DNA of 64,000 nucleotides from Desulforadius tongensis. GTDB taxonomy: Bacteria > Bacillota > Desulfotomaculia > Desulfotomaculales > Desulfohalotomaculaceae. Position numbers and translations under genes: made by a program. Every line of letters begins with the position of its first letter. Position 1 is the first letter of the stretch. The stretch is from contig NZ_JAFBCW010000004.1 in the NCBI RefSeq assembly GCF_016907915.1, positions 48,544-112,543 of the forward strand. Reading direction: 5' to 3'. The notes beneath the pieces are model-generated. The model did no database searches and was not told where the DNA came from. It worked only from the letters and a program-made list of their open reading frames with translations. Of this stretch, positions 17,217 to 27,340 are shown piece after piece.

Positions 17217-18895
17217 ATTAATTTCCCCCCTGCACCAATGTGCCATTGAATACCCCTGGGGGTTTGCACACATATATCGTATATTTTACCGGTGGTTTTT
17301 AGATCCCTTACAATATTAAATACTTCCCGGCGGGTTATTTCCACATCCTGCATCTGATCGCCAATGTTCATCCTGCTGGCTTTATTAATCAACCATTCCT
17401 TTGCTAAATCCAAGGCCTGCTCAAATCCAAAGGGAGACCGGTTTATTTTTCCCTGGTAGCCGTCTTCTTCAATGCTAAATATGTTCTGCTCGGTATCCGC
17501 CCGCATGGTTACCTGCAGTGTCGGCCTGGCCACCGCAGCACCGATGGCGTTAGCTACTGAGGCATACGGGGGCAGTACCGGCGTACCGCCTATGCGGATG
17601 GCTATTTGAGGCACAAACCCGGCGGCGCCGCCTCCCACTCCAACTACATTTTGGGGACGCACCCTGCGCTTTTGCATAACTTCCCAAATCCGGTAAGCAG
17701 GTTCCTGCTCCCATTCCAAAAACATGTTTTCTATTTCCTTTACTATGGTGTCAACCACCAGGTTAATGATATTCTTGGCCACTTCCACCGGGGACATATT
17801 TGCCCATTTACCGAGCCTGCTCATTGCTTCCCAAGCTCTATCCTTATCACCTAATCTGGTAAGCCCCATCACGTTTAAGGCATCGGTGGGCGTGGGAAAC
17901 GGCCCGCCCAGGCAGTAGGGCTGTCCCATTCGTTCAGAGTAGATTATTAATTCTTTACCCACCATTTCCACCACACTGTCGCCGCCCACAGGCACTGATT
18001 TCACCGCCAGCGTCCGAACCTGGGTGAGCTTATCTCCCACCATTACCCCCTTAGAAGAGAGCAGCGGTTTTCCCGACAATATAAGCGCCAGGTCAGTGGT
18101 GGTACCGCCAATATCCACCACCAGTGATGTTTCTCCCGCCGCTGTTAAGGCCTGGGCCCCCAAAGTACTGGCAGCAGGCCCGGAGAAAATTGTTTCTACC
18201 GGTGACTGTTCAGAGCTTTCCAGCGTCATGGTACCGCCGTCGGCCTTCATTATAAATACCTGGGCTTTTATATCACGTTTTTTTAAGGCCTCATTAACTG
18301 ACTGCACAAAGTAACGATATTTTTCCTTGGTAGCACAGGTAAGCACCGTGGTGTCTACCCGCCGGGGAAAATTTAACTGTCCCCCGGCCCGGTGCCCCAT
18401 TTCCACCTGCCAATGGGGCTTATGTTTTTTCACCAGTTCAGCCACCTGCAGTTCGTGCCGGTTATTTCGCGGTGAAAATTTACCCACCACCGCCACCTTA
18501 TTGTAACCTTTAGCATCAAACTCCTTTATTGCCTGCAGTACTTCTTCTTCGTTTACCGGAATGATCTCCCGTCCCCGGTAATCTATGGCTCCACTTAAAA
18601 TGTGTACATCGGCATTGCGGTAGTGTTCTAATTTACGACCCGGCCCGGGCATTATAAGCAAACCCACCGGGTCATACTTTCGTTCTACAATCAAATTGGT
18701 AATCATGGTGGTTGAAAGCACCACCCGCTCTATGTCCCCGGCAGATACCCCCTTCATAACGGAATCCAGTGCCTGTACCAGTGAGGTTAACAAATTGTTT
18801 GGCGTATTATATATTTTGGCGGTGGAACGCACCTTGCCCTCACTGAGCAGTACAGCGTCAGTGCAGGTTCCGCCCACATCAATACCAATGTACAC
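17213..18895 (-). CDS. Hydantoinase/oxoprolinase-family protein (HyuA-like)
   Basis: 560 residues, ASKHA ATPase fold. The N-terminus YIGIDVGGTCTDAVLL is the phosphate-1 motif and VVDIGGTTTDLALIL the phosphate-2 motif; VVGVGGGAAGFVPQIA follows in the C-terminal half. The family couples ATP hydrolysis to ring opening of hydantoins or 5-oxoproline, or carboxylation of acetone-type substrates. No HyuB partner is nearby, so the substrate is open. It is coupled by overlap to the deacetylase-family gene. Confidence 0.82.
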   Translation of the reverse strand: MYIGIDVGGTCTDAVLLSEGKVRSTAKIYNTPNNLLTSLVQALDSVMKGVSAGDIERVVLSTTMITNLIVERKYDPVGLLIMPGPGRKLEHYRNADVHILSGAIDYRGREIIPVNEEEVLQAIKEFDAKGYNKVAVVGKFSPRNNRHELQVAELVKKHKPHWQVEMGHRAGGQLNFPRRVDTTVLTCATKEKYRYFVQSVNEALKKRDIKAQVFIMKADGGTMTLESSEQSPVETIFSGPAASTLGAQALTAAGETSLVVDIGGTTTDLALILSGKPLLSSKGVMVGDKLTQVRTLAVKSVPVGGDSVVEMVGKELIIYSERMGQPYCLGGPFPTPTDALNVMGLTRLGDKDRAWEAMSRLGKWANMSPVEVAKNIINLVVDTIVKEIENMFLEWEQEPAYRIWEVMQKRRVRPQNVVGVGGGAAGFVPQIAIRIGGTPVLPPYASVANAIGAAVARPTLQVTMRADTEQNIFSIEEDGYQGKINRSPFGFEQALDLAKEWLINKASRMNIGDQMQDVEITRREVFNIVRDLKTTGKIYDICVQTPRGIQWHIGAGGKLI

Positions 18896-19005
18896 ATTTA
18901 CACCTCCGAACCAGCCGATATTAATAACTTAGTTTATCACATTATTAGTAAACAAGAAACGTATCCGGTATAAAAAATTAACTGTTCTAAATATTATGTT
19001 AAAAG

Positions 19006-21636
19006 TTAAATTATGCTTTTTAGTTTTCTGGCTTTCTTCTGCAGCTCAAACAGCACAGTAAGTGCTTCCAGGGGGGTTGTATCCAATAACTCCAAGTTTA
19101 GTAATTCATCAATCATTGCCGCAATTTCCCGGCTGCAAGTGAACAGTTCCAGTTGAGTGTCTTCCTCTTTTGCCGCGGCAGCCTGTTTTTCCCCGGTAAT
19201 CACTTCTTCTGCTGCCCGGCAGTATCTCTCCAGGTCTTCTACTAAACCATTGGCTCTATCAATTACTGTACCGGGCAGTCCCGCCAACCTGGCACAATGA
19301 ACGCCATAGCTCTTGCTGGCCTTTCCCGGTACAATCCGGTGCAGAAATATCACATTGTCTCCCTTTTCTTCCACTGCCGCGGCATAATTTTTTAAGCCGG
19401 AAAGGCTGCCTTCCATTTCTGCCAATTCGTGATAATGGGTGGAAAAAAGAGTACGACAGCCCACCTGATGATGCAGATATTCAATAACTGCTTGAGCAAT
19501 GGCCATACCTTCTAAATTAGATGTTCCCCGCCCCAGTTCATCAATAATCACCAGGCTTTTTTTGGTGGCCAGACGCAGGGCGTTATTACACTCGTTCATT
19601 TCAACCATAAAGGTGCTGCGCCCGGAGGCCAGGTCATCAGAGGCCCCCACCCTGGCGAAAATCCGATCCACTATCCCAATTTCTGCACCGCCGGCGGGAA
19701 CAAAGCTGCCCATTTGAGCCATGATGGTTATTAAAGCCACCTGTCTTTGATAAGTACTTTTGCCTCCCATGTTGGGTCCGGTAATTAAAGCGATATATTT
19801 TCCTTCGTTATCCAGGTGTGTATTGTTGGGAACAAATTCTCCTTCTTCCAATGCCCGTTCCACCACCGGATGCCGTCCCTCAGAAATGTCAATTCTACCG
19901 CTGTGGTTTACCACCGGTCTAACATAGTTATATTTTACCGCAGCTTCAGCCAGTGACACCAATACGTCTATACTGGCCACCGCGTCGGCACTTTGTTGAA
20001 TACGTGGAATCTCCGCAGCTACAGATTCCCGTAATTGCACAAAAAGACGATATTCCAGTTCCACCAGTTTATCTTGGGCGCCGAGAATCATTTCTTCATA
20101 TTTTTTAAGTTCCGGGGTTATAAATCTCTCCGCATTGGCCAGGGTTTGGCGGCGCTGGTAATCCTCCGGCACTGCATCAAGGTTACTTTTGGTAACTTCA
20201 ATATAATAACCAAATACTTTATTAAAGCGGATTTTAAGGGATTTAATTCCGGTGCGCTCCCTTTCTTTTACTTCCAACCGGGCTAACCAATTTCGTCCGT
20301 TGGCGGAAGCATCCCGCAGTTTGTCCACTTCATCATCATAGCCGCTCTTAATCAACCCACCATCCCTTAAACTAACCGGCGGATCATCAGCCAGCGCCCT
20401 TTCCAGCAGGTCCGACAAATCTGCCAGCACGTCAATTTTACCGGCTGTTTCCAGCAGCAGTGAGCTGCCGCTGTCACTTAAAAGTTTTTTAATTTCGGGC
20501 AGTACGGCCAGGGAATTTTTAAGTGCCAGCAGATCCCTGGCATTGGCTGTACCGTAAGACACCTTTGCGGTCAGGCGTTCTAAGTCGTACACCTGCTTTA
20601 ACGACTGTCGTAAATCTTCCCTTAAAAATATACTTTTTGTTAGTTCCTCCACCGCATCCAGCCGGGCATTGATTTGGTCAACATCTAAAAGAGGCTGCTC
20701 TATCCACTTTTTAAGTTTTCTCCCGCCCATGGCGGTAACGGTGTGATCAAGCACCCACAGCAGGCTGCCTTTTTTATCGCCCTCTATTAACGTCCTGGTC
20801 AATTCAAGATTACGCCTGGCCGGACCATCCAGCGCCATATATTGGGCTGTGGAATATTTATTTATCTTTCGGATATGACTTAAATTCCGCTTTTGAGTTT
20901 CCAATAAAAAGCGCACCAGTGCCCCGGCAGCCCTTAAGCACAGGGAATTTCCCGGCAGGTCTAACTGGTCTGTTACCTGCGGCGAAAACTGCCGATTTAG
21001 GTAGTCAACAGCTTCATCTTCATGGTAATAATTTTCATTACAAAAATTTAAAGCCGCTGAACAGCTGAGTTTGATACTCTTTATTAACCGGTCATCCTGC
21101 TGCATACTTTCCGGCAGCAGGATTTCCGATGGCTGTAAACGTCCCAGTTCATCAATTAGGGTGGCGTTAATGGAGGAGTCCTTTAGTTCAGTAACCATAA
21201 ATTCCCCTGTACTAACGTCGGCAAACGCCAAGCCTAACTCCTGCTTGCCCAGCAGTATAGAGGCAATATAATTATTTTTTTTCTCCTCCAGCAGCTGCCC
21301 TTCCATAACTGTACCGGGAGTAATTACCCTGGTCACCTGGCGTTTAACGATTCCCTTGGCTGCTTTAGCATCTTCCACCTGATCACACAGCGCCACTTTG
21401 TAACCATTGGAAATCATTTTGGCAATATATGAATCAACAGAATGGTACGGTACACCGCACATGGGTACCTTCTGATGGCTGTCTCTGCTGGTTAACGTAA
21501 TGTCCAGCACTTTGGATGCTATTAAGGCATCTTCGAAAAACATTTCATAAAAGTCACCCAAACGGAAAAACAGAATGGAATCGGGATATTGTTCCTTTAT
21601 GCTTTTGTACTGCTTCATCATCGGTGTTAAACCCAA
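19006..21636 (-). CDS. mutS: DNA mismatch repair protein MutS
   Basis: Mismatch-recognition ATPase of about 876 residues. The N-terminal mismatch domain holds the Phe-x-Glu wedge (LFFRLGDFYEMFFEDA). The ATPase has Walker A GPNMGGKST, then ASDDLASGRSTFMVEM and Walker B VIIDELGRGTS. The start is best placed at TTG 21636 (GLTPMMKQY), six bases after GGGAGGG; ATG 21642 and the longer frame to 21657 have poorer spacing. The C-terminal region has an acidic tail. Confidence 0.97.
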   Translation of the reverse strand: MGLTPMMKQYKSIKEQYPDSILFFRLGDFYEMFFEDALIASKVLDITLTSRDSHQKVPMCGVPYHSVDSYIAKMISNGYKVALCDQVEDAKAAKGIVKRQVTRVITPGTVMEGQLLEEKKNNYIASILLGKQELGLAFADVSTGEFMVTELKDSSINATLIDELGRLQPSEILLPESMQQDDRLIKSIKLSCSAALNFCNENYYHEDEAVDYLNRQFSPQVTDQLDLPGNSLCLRAAGALVRFLLETQKRNLSHIRKINKYSTAQYMALDGPARRNLELTRTLIEGDKKGSLLWVLDHTVTAMGGRKLKKWIEQPLLDVDQINARLDAVEELTKSIFLREDLRQSLKQVYDLERLTAKVSYGTANARDLLALKNSLAVLPEIKKLLSDSGSSLLLETAGKIDVLADLSDLLERALADDPPVSLRDGGLIKSGYDDEVDKLRDASANGRNWLARLEVKERERTGIKSLKIRFNKVFGYYIEVTKSNLDAVPEDYQRRQTLANAERFITPELKKYEEMILGAQDKLVELEYRLFVQLRESVAAEIPRIQQSADAVASIDVLVSLAEAAVKYNYVRPVVNHSGRIDISEGRHPVVERALEEGEFVPNNTHLDNEGKYIALITGPNMGGKSTYQRQVALITIMAQMGSFVPAGGAEIGIVDRIFARVGASDDLASGRSTFMVEMNECNNALRLATKKSLVIIDELGRGTSNLEGMAIAQAVIEYLHHQVGCRTLFSTHYHELAEMEGSLSGLKNYAAAVEEKGDNVIFLHRIVPGKASKSYGVHCARLAGLPGTVIDRANGLVEDLERYCRAAEEVITGEKQAAAAKEEDTQLELFTCSREIAAMIDELLNLELLDTTPLEALTVLFELQKKARKLKSII

Positions 21637-21774
21637 CTTCATCCCTCCCGCCATCATTATATCACAGCAGCCAAATCTTGGGACAACAGATACGGGTTAT
21701 CCTACCCTGAAAAATGGTATCTCGCCGAGCCCGGCAGTATTTGCACGTCGTTCACCGGTTTCTAAAATGTAAAA

Positions 21775-21828
21775 ACCCTGCATGGTATATAACCATACAG
21801 GGTCTTGAAGGCCGGGCACCTCCCGGCC
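21775..21828. terminator. Two adjacent hairpins downstream of the miaB-ylbF operon
   Basis: Hairpin one (21775-21803, ACCCTG...CAGGGT with ATGGT/ACCAT) is followed on the minus strand by a run of five T, so it should end the miaB-ylbF transcript. Hairpin two (GGCCGGG 21810-21816 with CCCGGCC 21822-21828) lies before it and is followed by five T on the plus strand. Confidence 0.65.
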
Positions 21829-21841
21829 GGTTTTTCTAGCC

Positions 21842-22216
21842 TCAACCAGATGTGGAACAGCTGGCCCCGTGCTGGTGGCCGCGTTTTTCCAACATTGCTT
21901 TGTTAATGGTTTCATTAACGGTATTCAACAAGTTTTGAAACTTGTTTTGTGCCTTATGAAATTCATTAATGAACTGGTTTTCCAGCATCTTAACTTCTTT
22001 CTCTTCAAAGGCCTTAATTTCCTCCGGGGTAATTTGCTCCCCGCGCATTTGTTTTTGCTGATACTGCTGCTGTAACTGCTGGTACTCTTTTAATAGTTCC
22101 TGAGCGGCAGGATCTTTAAGCATGGCTGCTTCCTTCTCCTGAACTGCACTAAACTCTTCAGACTCAGCAATCAGCTTTCCAAGTTCCAAAGCCTGGTCTA
22201 AAATTTGTTGGGACAT
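21842..22216 (-). CDS. YlbF/YmcA-family protein
   Basis: 124 residues, all alpha-helical and Gln/Glu/Lys-rich (core ELGKLIAESEEFSAVQEKEAAMLKDPAAQELLKEYQQLQQQY). YlbF/YmcA proteins in Bacillus form the RicAFT complex, which affects RNase Y processing, sporulation and biofilm. The C-terminus has a short Cys/His tail (RGHQHGASCS). The start at ATG 22216 follows AGGAGGTG; its start overlaps the miaB 3' end. Which of YlbF or YmcA it equals cannot be told here. Confidence 0.8.
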   Translation of the reverse strand: MSQQILDQALELGKLIAESEEFSAVQEKEAAMLKDPAAQELLKEYQQLQQQYQQKQMRGEQITPEEIKAFEEKEVKMLENQFINEFHKAQNKFQNLLNTVNETINKAMLEKRGHQHGASCSTSG

Positions 22217-22227
22217 ATTCTCACCTC

Positions 22228-23562
22228 CTAACCACAATATTCCCCATCTAAGTGGGTAAGATGACCGGCAGTAATTTTTACCGGCACAATCTTTCCAATT
22301 AAGTCACTGCCACCGGTAAATATCACCAGCTTATTGGTCCTGGTTCTTCCACCCAACCTGTTAACGTCATTTTTGGTTGGCCCTTCCACCAGTACCGCTT
22401 CCACGTTTCCTTCCAATTCCTTATTTTTTTCCAGGGAAATTTTATTTTGCAGCGCTATTAATTCTTGGATGCGCTCGGTTTTAATTTCTTCCGGCACCTG
22501 GTCTTCAAGTTTTGCCGCCGGTGTACCTTTGCGCTTGTTATAAACAAAGGTAAAGGCACTATCGTACCTCACTTTTTTTACTATGTCCAGGGTGTCGGCA
22601 AAATCTTCGTTCGTTTCCCCCGGAAAACCAACCATAATGTCGGTGGTTATACTGGCGCCGGGAACTTTTTCTCTGATTTTGTCTATTAAATTTAAATATT
22701 GCTCCCGGGTATATCCCCTGTTCATTTTCTTCAGAATCCGGTTGCTTCCCGCCTGAATGGGTAAATGAAAGTGTTCGCATACCTTATCGCTGCCGGCGAT
22801 AACTTCAATCAATTTATCGGTAAAATCCCTCGGGTGGGAGGTTGTATAGCGCAGCCGTTCCAGTCCTTTGATTTCATTTAAGCGCAGCAGTAAATCTGCA
22901 AAATCGAAGGGTGGATCGAACTCTTTGCCGTAAGAATTTACATTCTGCCCTAACAGGGTGATATCCTTGTACCCCCGGGCCACCAATTCCTCTATTTCCC
23001 GTACAATATTTTCCGGTTTACGGCTGCGCTCGCGCCCGCGTACATAGGGTACAATACAATAAGTGCAGAAATTATTGCACCCGTGCATAATGGTAACCCA
23101 TGCCTTTATTCCCGGGGCCCGTTTTACCGGAATATTTTCCACCAATGCATCGGAATCAGCCCATACTTCCAGCACCGTTTCCCGGGTTTCCTGCAGCTGA
23201 CTTATGTAACGGGGCAGTTCATGTATATTATGGGTACCGAATATCAAATCCACATGGGGAAAACGTTTTTTAATGCTTTTCCCAACGTCCTTTTGCTGAG
23301 GCAGGCAGCCGCACACGCCAATAATTAAATGAGGGTTGTCCTGTTTTAATTTCCGCAGCCGCCCCAGCAATCCCCAAACTTTGTTTTCAGCAGTTTCCCG
23401 CACACAGCAGGTTACCAGCAGAATAATATCTGCCTCTGTTTGGTCCCCGGTGGAATGATAACCCATTTCTTCCAGTTGACCGGCCAAAATTTCAGAATCA
23501 TGTTCTGACATTTGACATCCGAAAACTTTAATATAATATTTACCTTTACATTTGTGCACCAT
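22228..23562 (-). CDS. miaB: tRNA-2-methylthio-N6-dimethylallyladenosine synthase MiaB
   Basis: Radical-SAM methylthiotransferase that converts i6A37 to ms2i6A37 in tRNA, acting on the MiaA product. Domains: N-terminal UPF0004 domain with three cluster cysteines (FGCQMSEHDSE, VTCCVRE, GVCGCLPQ), the radical-SAM core with CNNFCTYC, and a C-terminal TRAM domain. The start is set at ATG 23562 with GGATG-type site 11 nt upstream; a start at 23571 is also possible. Confidence 0.95.
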   Translation of the reverse strand: MVHKCKGKYYIKVFGCQMSEHDSEILAGQLEEMGYHSTGDQTEADIILLVTCCVRETAENKVWGLLGRLRKLKQDNPHLIIGVCGCLPQQKDVGKSIKKRFPHVDLIFGTHNIHELPRYISQLQETRETVLEVWADSDALVENIPVKRAPGIKAWVTIMHGCNNFCTYCIVPYVRGRERSRKPENIVREIEELVARGYKDITLLGQNVNSYGKEFDPPFDFADLLLRLNEIKGLERLRYTTSHPRDFTDKLIEVIAGSDKVCEHFHLPIQAGSNRILKKMNRGYTREQYLNLIDKIREKVPGASITTDIMVGFPGETNEDFADTLDIVKKVRYDSAFTFVYNKRKGTPAAKLEDQVPEEIKTERIQELIALQNKISLEKNKELEGNVEAVLVEGPTKNDVNRLGGRTRTNKLVIFTGGSDLIGKIVPVKITAGHLTHLDGEYCG

Positions 23563-23650
23563 GATCTTCATCCTTTTCCAGGCAGTCTATTTCATTATAT
23601 CTATTATAAGCAGATGATGCAATTGATAAAAGATTAAAAACGCGGAATAA

Positions 23651-23684
23651 AAATAATAAAAGGTCCTAACAGGCCTTTTATTAT
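23651..23684 (-). terminator. Terminator after the malQ operon
   Basis: AATAAAAGG and CCTTTTATT arms flank a short loop just after the malQ stop, followed by a T-rich stretch on the minus strand. Confidence 0.6.
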
Positions 23685-25193
23685 TTAACGGTTATACACG
23701 CTGGCCAGGGCGGCCAGTTTTTTTTCAAGTTTTTTAGTCAGCATTTTCTTGGCATATCTCCACTGCCAGTTACCTTCGGCTGTGCCCGGCGTGTTCATTC
23801 TGGCCTCACTGCCCAAGCAGAGTATATCTTGTAATGGAATTATGGCTGTATTGGCATTGCTTTGGTAAGCAGTTTCAATAAAGCGCCAGCAGATATCCTC
23901 GCTGTTTGCTGCTTCGGCATGGAGATGATAATATTTTTTTATTATTTTTAGCGTTTCTGGTTTTTCTACCGCAATGGTTTTATACCAGCCCAATATGGTA
24001 TCATTATCATGAGTTCCCGTATAAACCACAGAATTCTTATCGTGATATTCCGGGGCAAATTCTTTCTGATCTCCGCTTTCAAAGGCAAATTGTAATACTT
24101 TCATTCCCGGAAAATTAAACTGATCCTTTAACTCTTCTACCTCCGGCGTGATTACACCTAAATCTTCAGCAATTACCGGCAGTTCATTGCCCTGCATATA
24201 TTTTTTGACAGTAGAAAAGAATTCATGACCCGGTCCCTTTACCCATCTGCCGTTAACCGCCGTTTTTTCCCCGGCCGGCACCTCCCAATAGGCTTCAAAA
24301 CCCCTAAAATGATCGATTCTAATTATGTCTACCAATTTTAAAAGATTGTTAATTCTTTCTCTCCACCATTTATAGTCATCCGATTTCATGGCTTCCCAAT
24401 TGTATATGGGGTTTCCCCAGAGCTGCCCGGTCTCACTGAAGTAATCCGGCGGCACGCCGGCAACTTTCTCAGGATTACCCAAACTGTCCAGCTGAAAAAG
24501 ATTGGGGTTGGCCCATGTATCGCTGCTGTCATAGGAAACATAAATTGGCAGGTCGCCGATAATTTTTATCCCGTTCTGGTTGGCGTAATTCTTTAGATTT
24601 AGCCACTGGGTAAAAAATTTATATTGAAGAAAGTATTGATATTCTATTTCCTGCTGCAGCGCTTCTTTATAATATCCAACGGCCCTTTTATCTCTAAAGG
24701 CAGCTGCTTTATCCCACCGGTTCCAAGGTGCTCCATTAAATTTATATTTCAGTGCCATATACAAGGCATAATTCTCCAACCAGTAGGAATTTTCTTTTAA
24801 AAAATGAATGTAATCTAATTTTTTTTCTTGATTTTCAAAGGTTATAAAGGCTTTTTTTAACAATTGGTTTTTAAATGATATTACCCTGCTGTATTGAACC
24901 CTTTGCTCATCGAAACTTGGTATGTTTTGTACATCCTGGGGTGTCAGCAATCCTTCACTTACCAATTTATCTATGCTGATAAGCACTGGATTTCCTGCAA
25001 AGGCCGAAGGGCTTTGGTAAGGCGATGCACCGTACCCCCCGGGATTTATAGGCAGTATTTGCCACAGTTTTTGGCCGCTTCTTTTTAAAAAGTCTACAAA
25101 GCTGTATGCTTCTTCTCCTAAATCTCCGATACCATATTTTGATGGCAGTGAAGTGGGATGAAGAAGTATACCGCACTCTCTTGCAAATTCCAT
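23685..25193 (-). CDS. malQ: 4-alpha-glucanotransferase (amylomaltase) MalQ
   Basis: GH77 enzyme of about 502 residues that transfers maltosyl units between alpha-1,4-glucans. Visible: RECGILLHPTSLPSKYGIGDLG, WQILPINPGGYGASPYQSPSAFAGNP, catalytic nucleophile in IRIDHFRGFEAYWEVP, general acid in VIAEDLGVI, and the third acidic residue in YTGTHDNDTILGWY. The start is ATG 25193 behind a run of G (GGGGGGATAAAA). It follows the GH13 gene by 54 bp, forming a two-gene starch or glycogen degradation operon. Confidence 0.94.
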   Translation of the reverse strand: MEFARECGILLHPTSLPSKYGIGDLGEEAYSFVDFLKRSGQKLWQILPINPGGYGASPYQSPSAFAGNPVLISIDKLVSEGLLTPQDVQNIPSFDEQRVQYSRVISFKNQLLKKAFITFENQEKKLDYIHFLKENSYWLENYALYMALKYKFNGAPWNRWDKAAAFRDKRAVGYYKEALQQEIEYQYFLQYKFFTQWLNLKNYANQNGIKIIGDLPIYVSYDSSDTWANPNLFQLDSLGNPEKVAGVPPDYFSETGQLWGNPIYNWEAMKSDDYKWWRERINNLLKLVDIIRIDHFRGFEAYWEVPAGEKTAVNGRWVKGPGHEFFSTVKKYMQGNELPVIAEDLGVITPEVEELKDQFNFPGMKVLQFAFESGDQKEFAPEYHDKNSVVYTGTHDNDTILGWYKTIAVEKPETLKIIKKYYHLHAEAANSEDICWRFIETAYQSNANTAIIPLQDILCLGSEARMNTPGTAEGNWQWRYAKKMLTKKLEKKLAALASVYNR

Positions 25194-25247
25194 TTTTATC
25201 CCCCCGGGGTTTTCATTCTCTGATGGTGCCGTATGTGGCATAGGCAG

Positions 25248-27221
25248 CTATTCCAATGCTGAAACGTTACTCATTAATAATTTGCCTTCCAAGGGCTTTA
25301 ATAAAACATTAAGTCTGCCGTCTTTTAAATGAAATTTCCGACCTTCCTGCAGTACATCTATTAAAATTCCATTGCACCACCGGCTTAAATCTATGGTAAG
25401 GTCAATCTTTTCCTTGGGATGGCGGTTAAACAGCACCACTGCAGCATTGTCCTTTTTATTCTGTCCAAATACATCTTTGCCATTTTCTATTAACCTAAGA
25501 TACCCATAAAAATCTCCCTGGGGATTCAGGGGCACCCAGCGGCCGGTTTTTAAAACATCATGCTGTCTTCGCAAAGCTATAATTTTTTTATACCAGTTGA
25601 GAAGCTGCCGGTTTTCCCTACCCCAGGGATATGTGGCCCTGCAGAGGGGGTCCCCGTAACCTTCCATTTCTGCTTCATCCCCGTAATAAATGCACGGCAC
25701 TCCGGGAAAGGTCATTTGAAAGAGGGAAACCAGTTTTAGTCTCTCAATAGCTAACTTTTTTTTATCCGGGGGCAGCTTATAACAGCCCTGCTCCTCTTTA
25801 GATAAATTTTCTTCCGCCGGCGCTTCCCCCAATATGGTTAACACCCGGGGAACATCGTGGGAGCCAACTAAATTCATAGTGGAATAAAAGTGTTCCAATG
25901 GATAATTTTCATAAAGGCTCATAAATGCCCGGTGAATATCCTTAACATCTCTTTTGTTGAGGATAAAGTCAAGTAAAATATTTCTAAAGGGGTAATTCAT
26001 CACCGAATCCAGTTCATCACCCAGCAGGTACTCACGCATTTTACCATAACTGATTTTGTTGGAAGCATCTTCCCATACTTCTCCAATCAGAACTGATTCC
26101 GGATCTAATTTTTTCATTTCTTTACGCAGCCGTTTAACAAACTCATCGGGCAGTTCATCCACCACATCTAATCTCCACCCCTTAATACCCATTTTCATCC
26201 AATACTTTAGTACACTGTCTTGATCGTAAATAATGAAGTTTTGATAGGACGGATCCATTTCATTTACATTGGGCAATGTGTCTATTCCCCACCAGCATTC
26301 ATACCGGTGCGGCCAATCATAAAATTTGTACCAGGAATAGTAAGGTGATTCTTTTGATTGGTACGCACCTATTTCCGGATAAGTACCTTCTTTGTTGAAA
26401 TAAATGCTGTCACTTCCGGTGTGACTGAACACCCCGTCCAGGATAATGGATATCCCCATTTCTTTTGCTTTGCTGCAGAGCTCTTTAAATAACATGTTAT
26501 CTCCGAACATGGGGTCTATTTTTTTATAATTTGCGGTGTCATACTTGTGATTGCTGGGTGCCTCAAAGACAGGGTTAAAATAAATTATATTAATACCCAA
26601 TTCTTTTAAATAAGAAAGTTTTTTTATTACCCCCAGCAAATTGCCTCCAAAAAAATCATAGCACACTGTTTTTCCCGAATCGGGATCAGTTCTGTAATAG
26701 GGCGTGTCATGCCAATTATTATAAACATAGCATTTTTGTTTTGGATTAAGCATTTGACCTCCGTCATGGCCGTTATAAAAACGGTCTACAAAAATTTGAT
26801 ACATTACGGATTCTTTAAACCAGTGGGGAACAGATAAGTCTTCTTTATAAACGGTTACCTGGTATGATGGGGGTTGATGTTTATATATTTGCCCTATTCC
26901 ACCAAAGTTGTCTGCATTATTACCATAGTAAAATGTTTTTCCGTTGATATGAATAATGAAAAAATACCACAACAGGCCTGGGGTGGATGGAGTAATTATT
27001 TCACCCTGATAAATCTTTTTATTATCATCATCTTCGCTGAGCTGCATGTTAATTTTTTCTTCTTGATTTATATGGTTCCAAAGACGCAAAGTTACAAATT
27101 GCGGATATTCCCGGGAGTATATCTCCAGCCGTAAGGTTATTTTGGTATTACATGCAACGGCTCCAAAGGGAGCGCGAAAAAATAAGTCCTGTGAATTATG
27201 AAAAATCCATTCTCGGCACAA
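25248..27221 (-). CDS. GH13 alpha-amylase family enzyme, neopullulanase / cyclomaltodextrinase type
   Basis: 657 residues. An N-terminal beta-sandwich (1-130) precedes the catalytic barrel (QIFVDRFYNG). The four GH13 motifs are DGVFSHTG, GWRLDVVDEL (nucleophile Asp), VLIGEVWED (acid Glu) and NLVGSHDVPR (Asp). The N-terminal domain and the length fit neopullulanase, maltogenic amylase or cyclomaltodextrinase. No signal peptide is seen, so it acts in the cytoplasm, probably on imported dextrins or stored glycogen. The start is TTG 27221 after TTAGGTG. Confidence 0.88.
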   Translation of the reverse strand: MCREWIFHNSQDLFFRAPFGAVACNTKITLRLEIYSREYPQFVTLRLWNHINQEEKINMQLSEDDDNKKIYQGEIITPSTPGLLWYFFIIHINGKTFYYGNNADNFGGIGQIYKHQPPSYQVTVYKEDLSVPHWFKESVMYQIFVDRFYNGHDGGQMLNPKQKCYVYNNWHDTPYYRTDPDSGKTVCYDFFGGNLLGVIKKLSYLKELGINIIYFNPVFEAPSNHKYDTANYKKIDPMFGDNMLFKELCSKAKEMGISIILDGVFSHTGSDSIYFNKEGTYPEIGAYQSKESPYYSWYKFYDWPHRYECWWGIDTLPNVNEMDPSYQNFIIYDQDSVLKYWMKMGIKGWRLDVVDELPDEFVKRLRKEMKKLDPESVLIGEVWEDASNKISYGKMREYLLGDELDSVMNYPFRNILLDFILNKRDVKDIHRAFMSLYENYPLEHFYSTMNLVGSHDVPRVLTILGEAPAEENLSKEEQGCYKLPPDKKKLAIERLKLVSLFQMTFPGVPCIYYGDEAEMEGYGDPLCRATYPWGRENRQLLNWYKKIIALRRQHDVLKTGRWVPLNPQGDFYGYLRLIENGKDVFGQNKKDNAAVVLFNRHPKEKIDLTIDLSRWCNGILIDVLQEGRKFHLKDGRLNVLLKPLEGKLLMSNVSALE

Positions 27222-27289
27222 TAATTTTTCACCTAACTTTCAATCACATTTTTAGCTATTTTTCCCAATTCACAACACATTATCCTATA

Positions 27290-27335
27290 AAAAAATAAAC
27301 CCTGCCAACTTATATCCAAGTTCTGACAGGCTTAA
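27290..27335 (-). terminator. Imperfect hairpin with T-run
   Basis: GCCTGTCAGAACTTGG and its near-complement AAGTTGGCAGGGT form a stem that is followed by TTTATTTTTTT on the minus strand. It lies just upstream of the GH13 gene and would insulate it from upstream transcription. Confidence 0.55.
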
Positions 27336-27340
27336 AAAAC

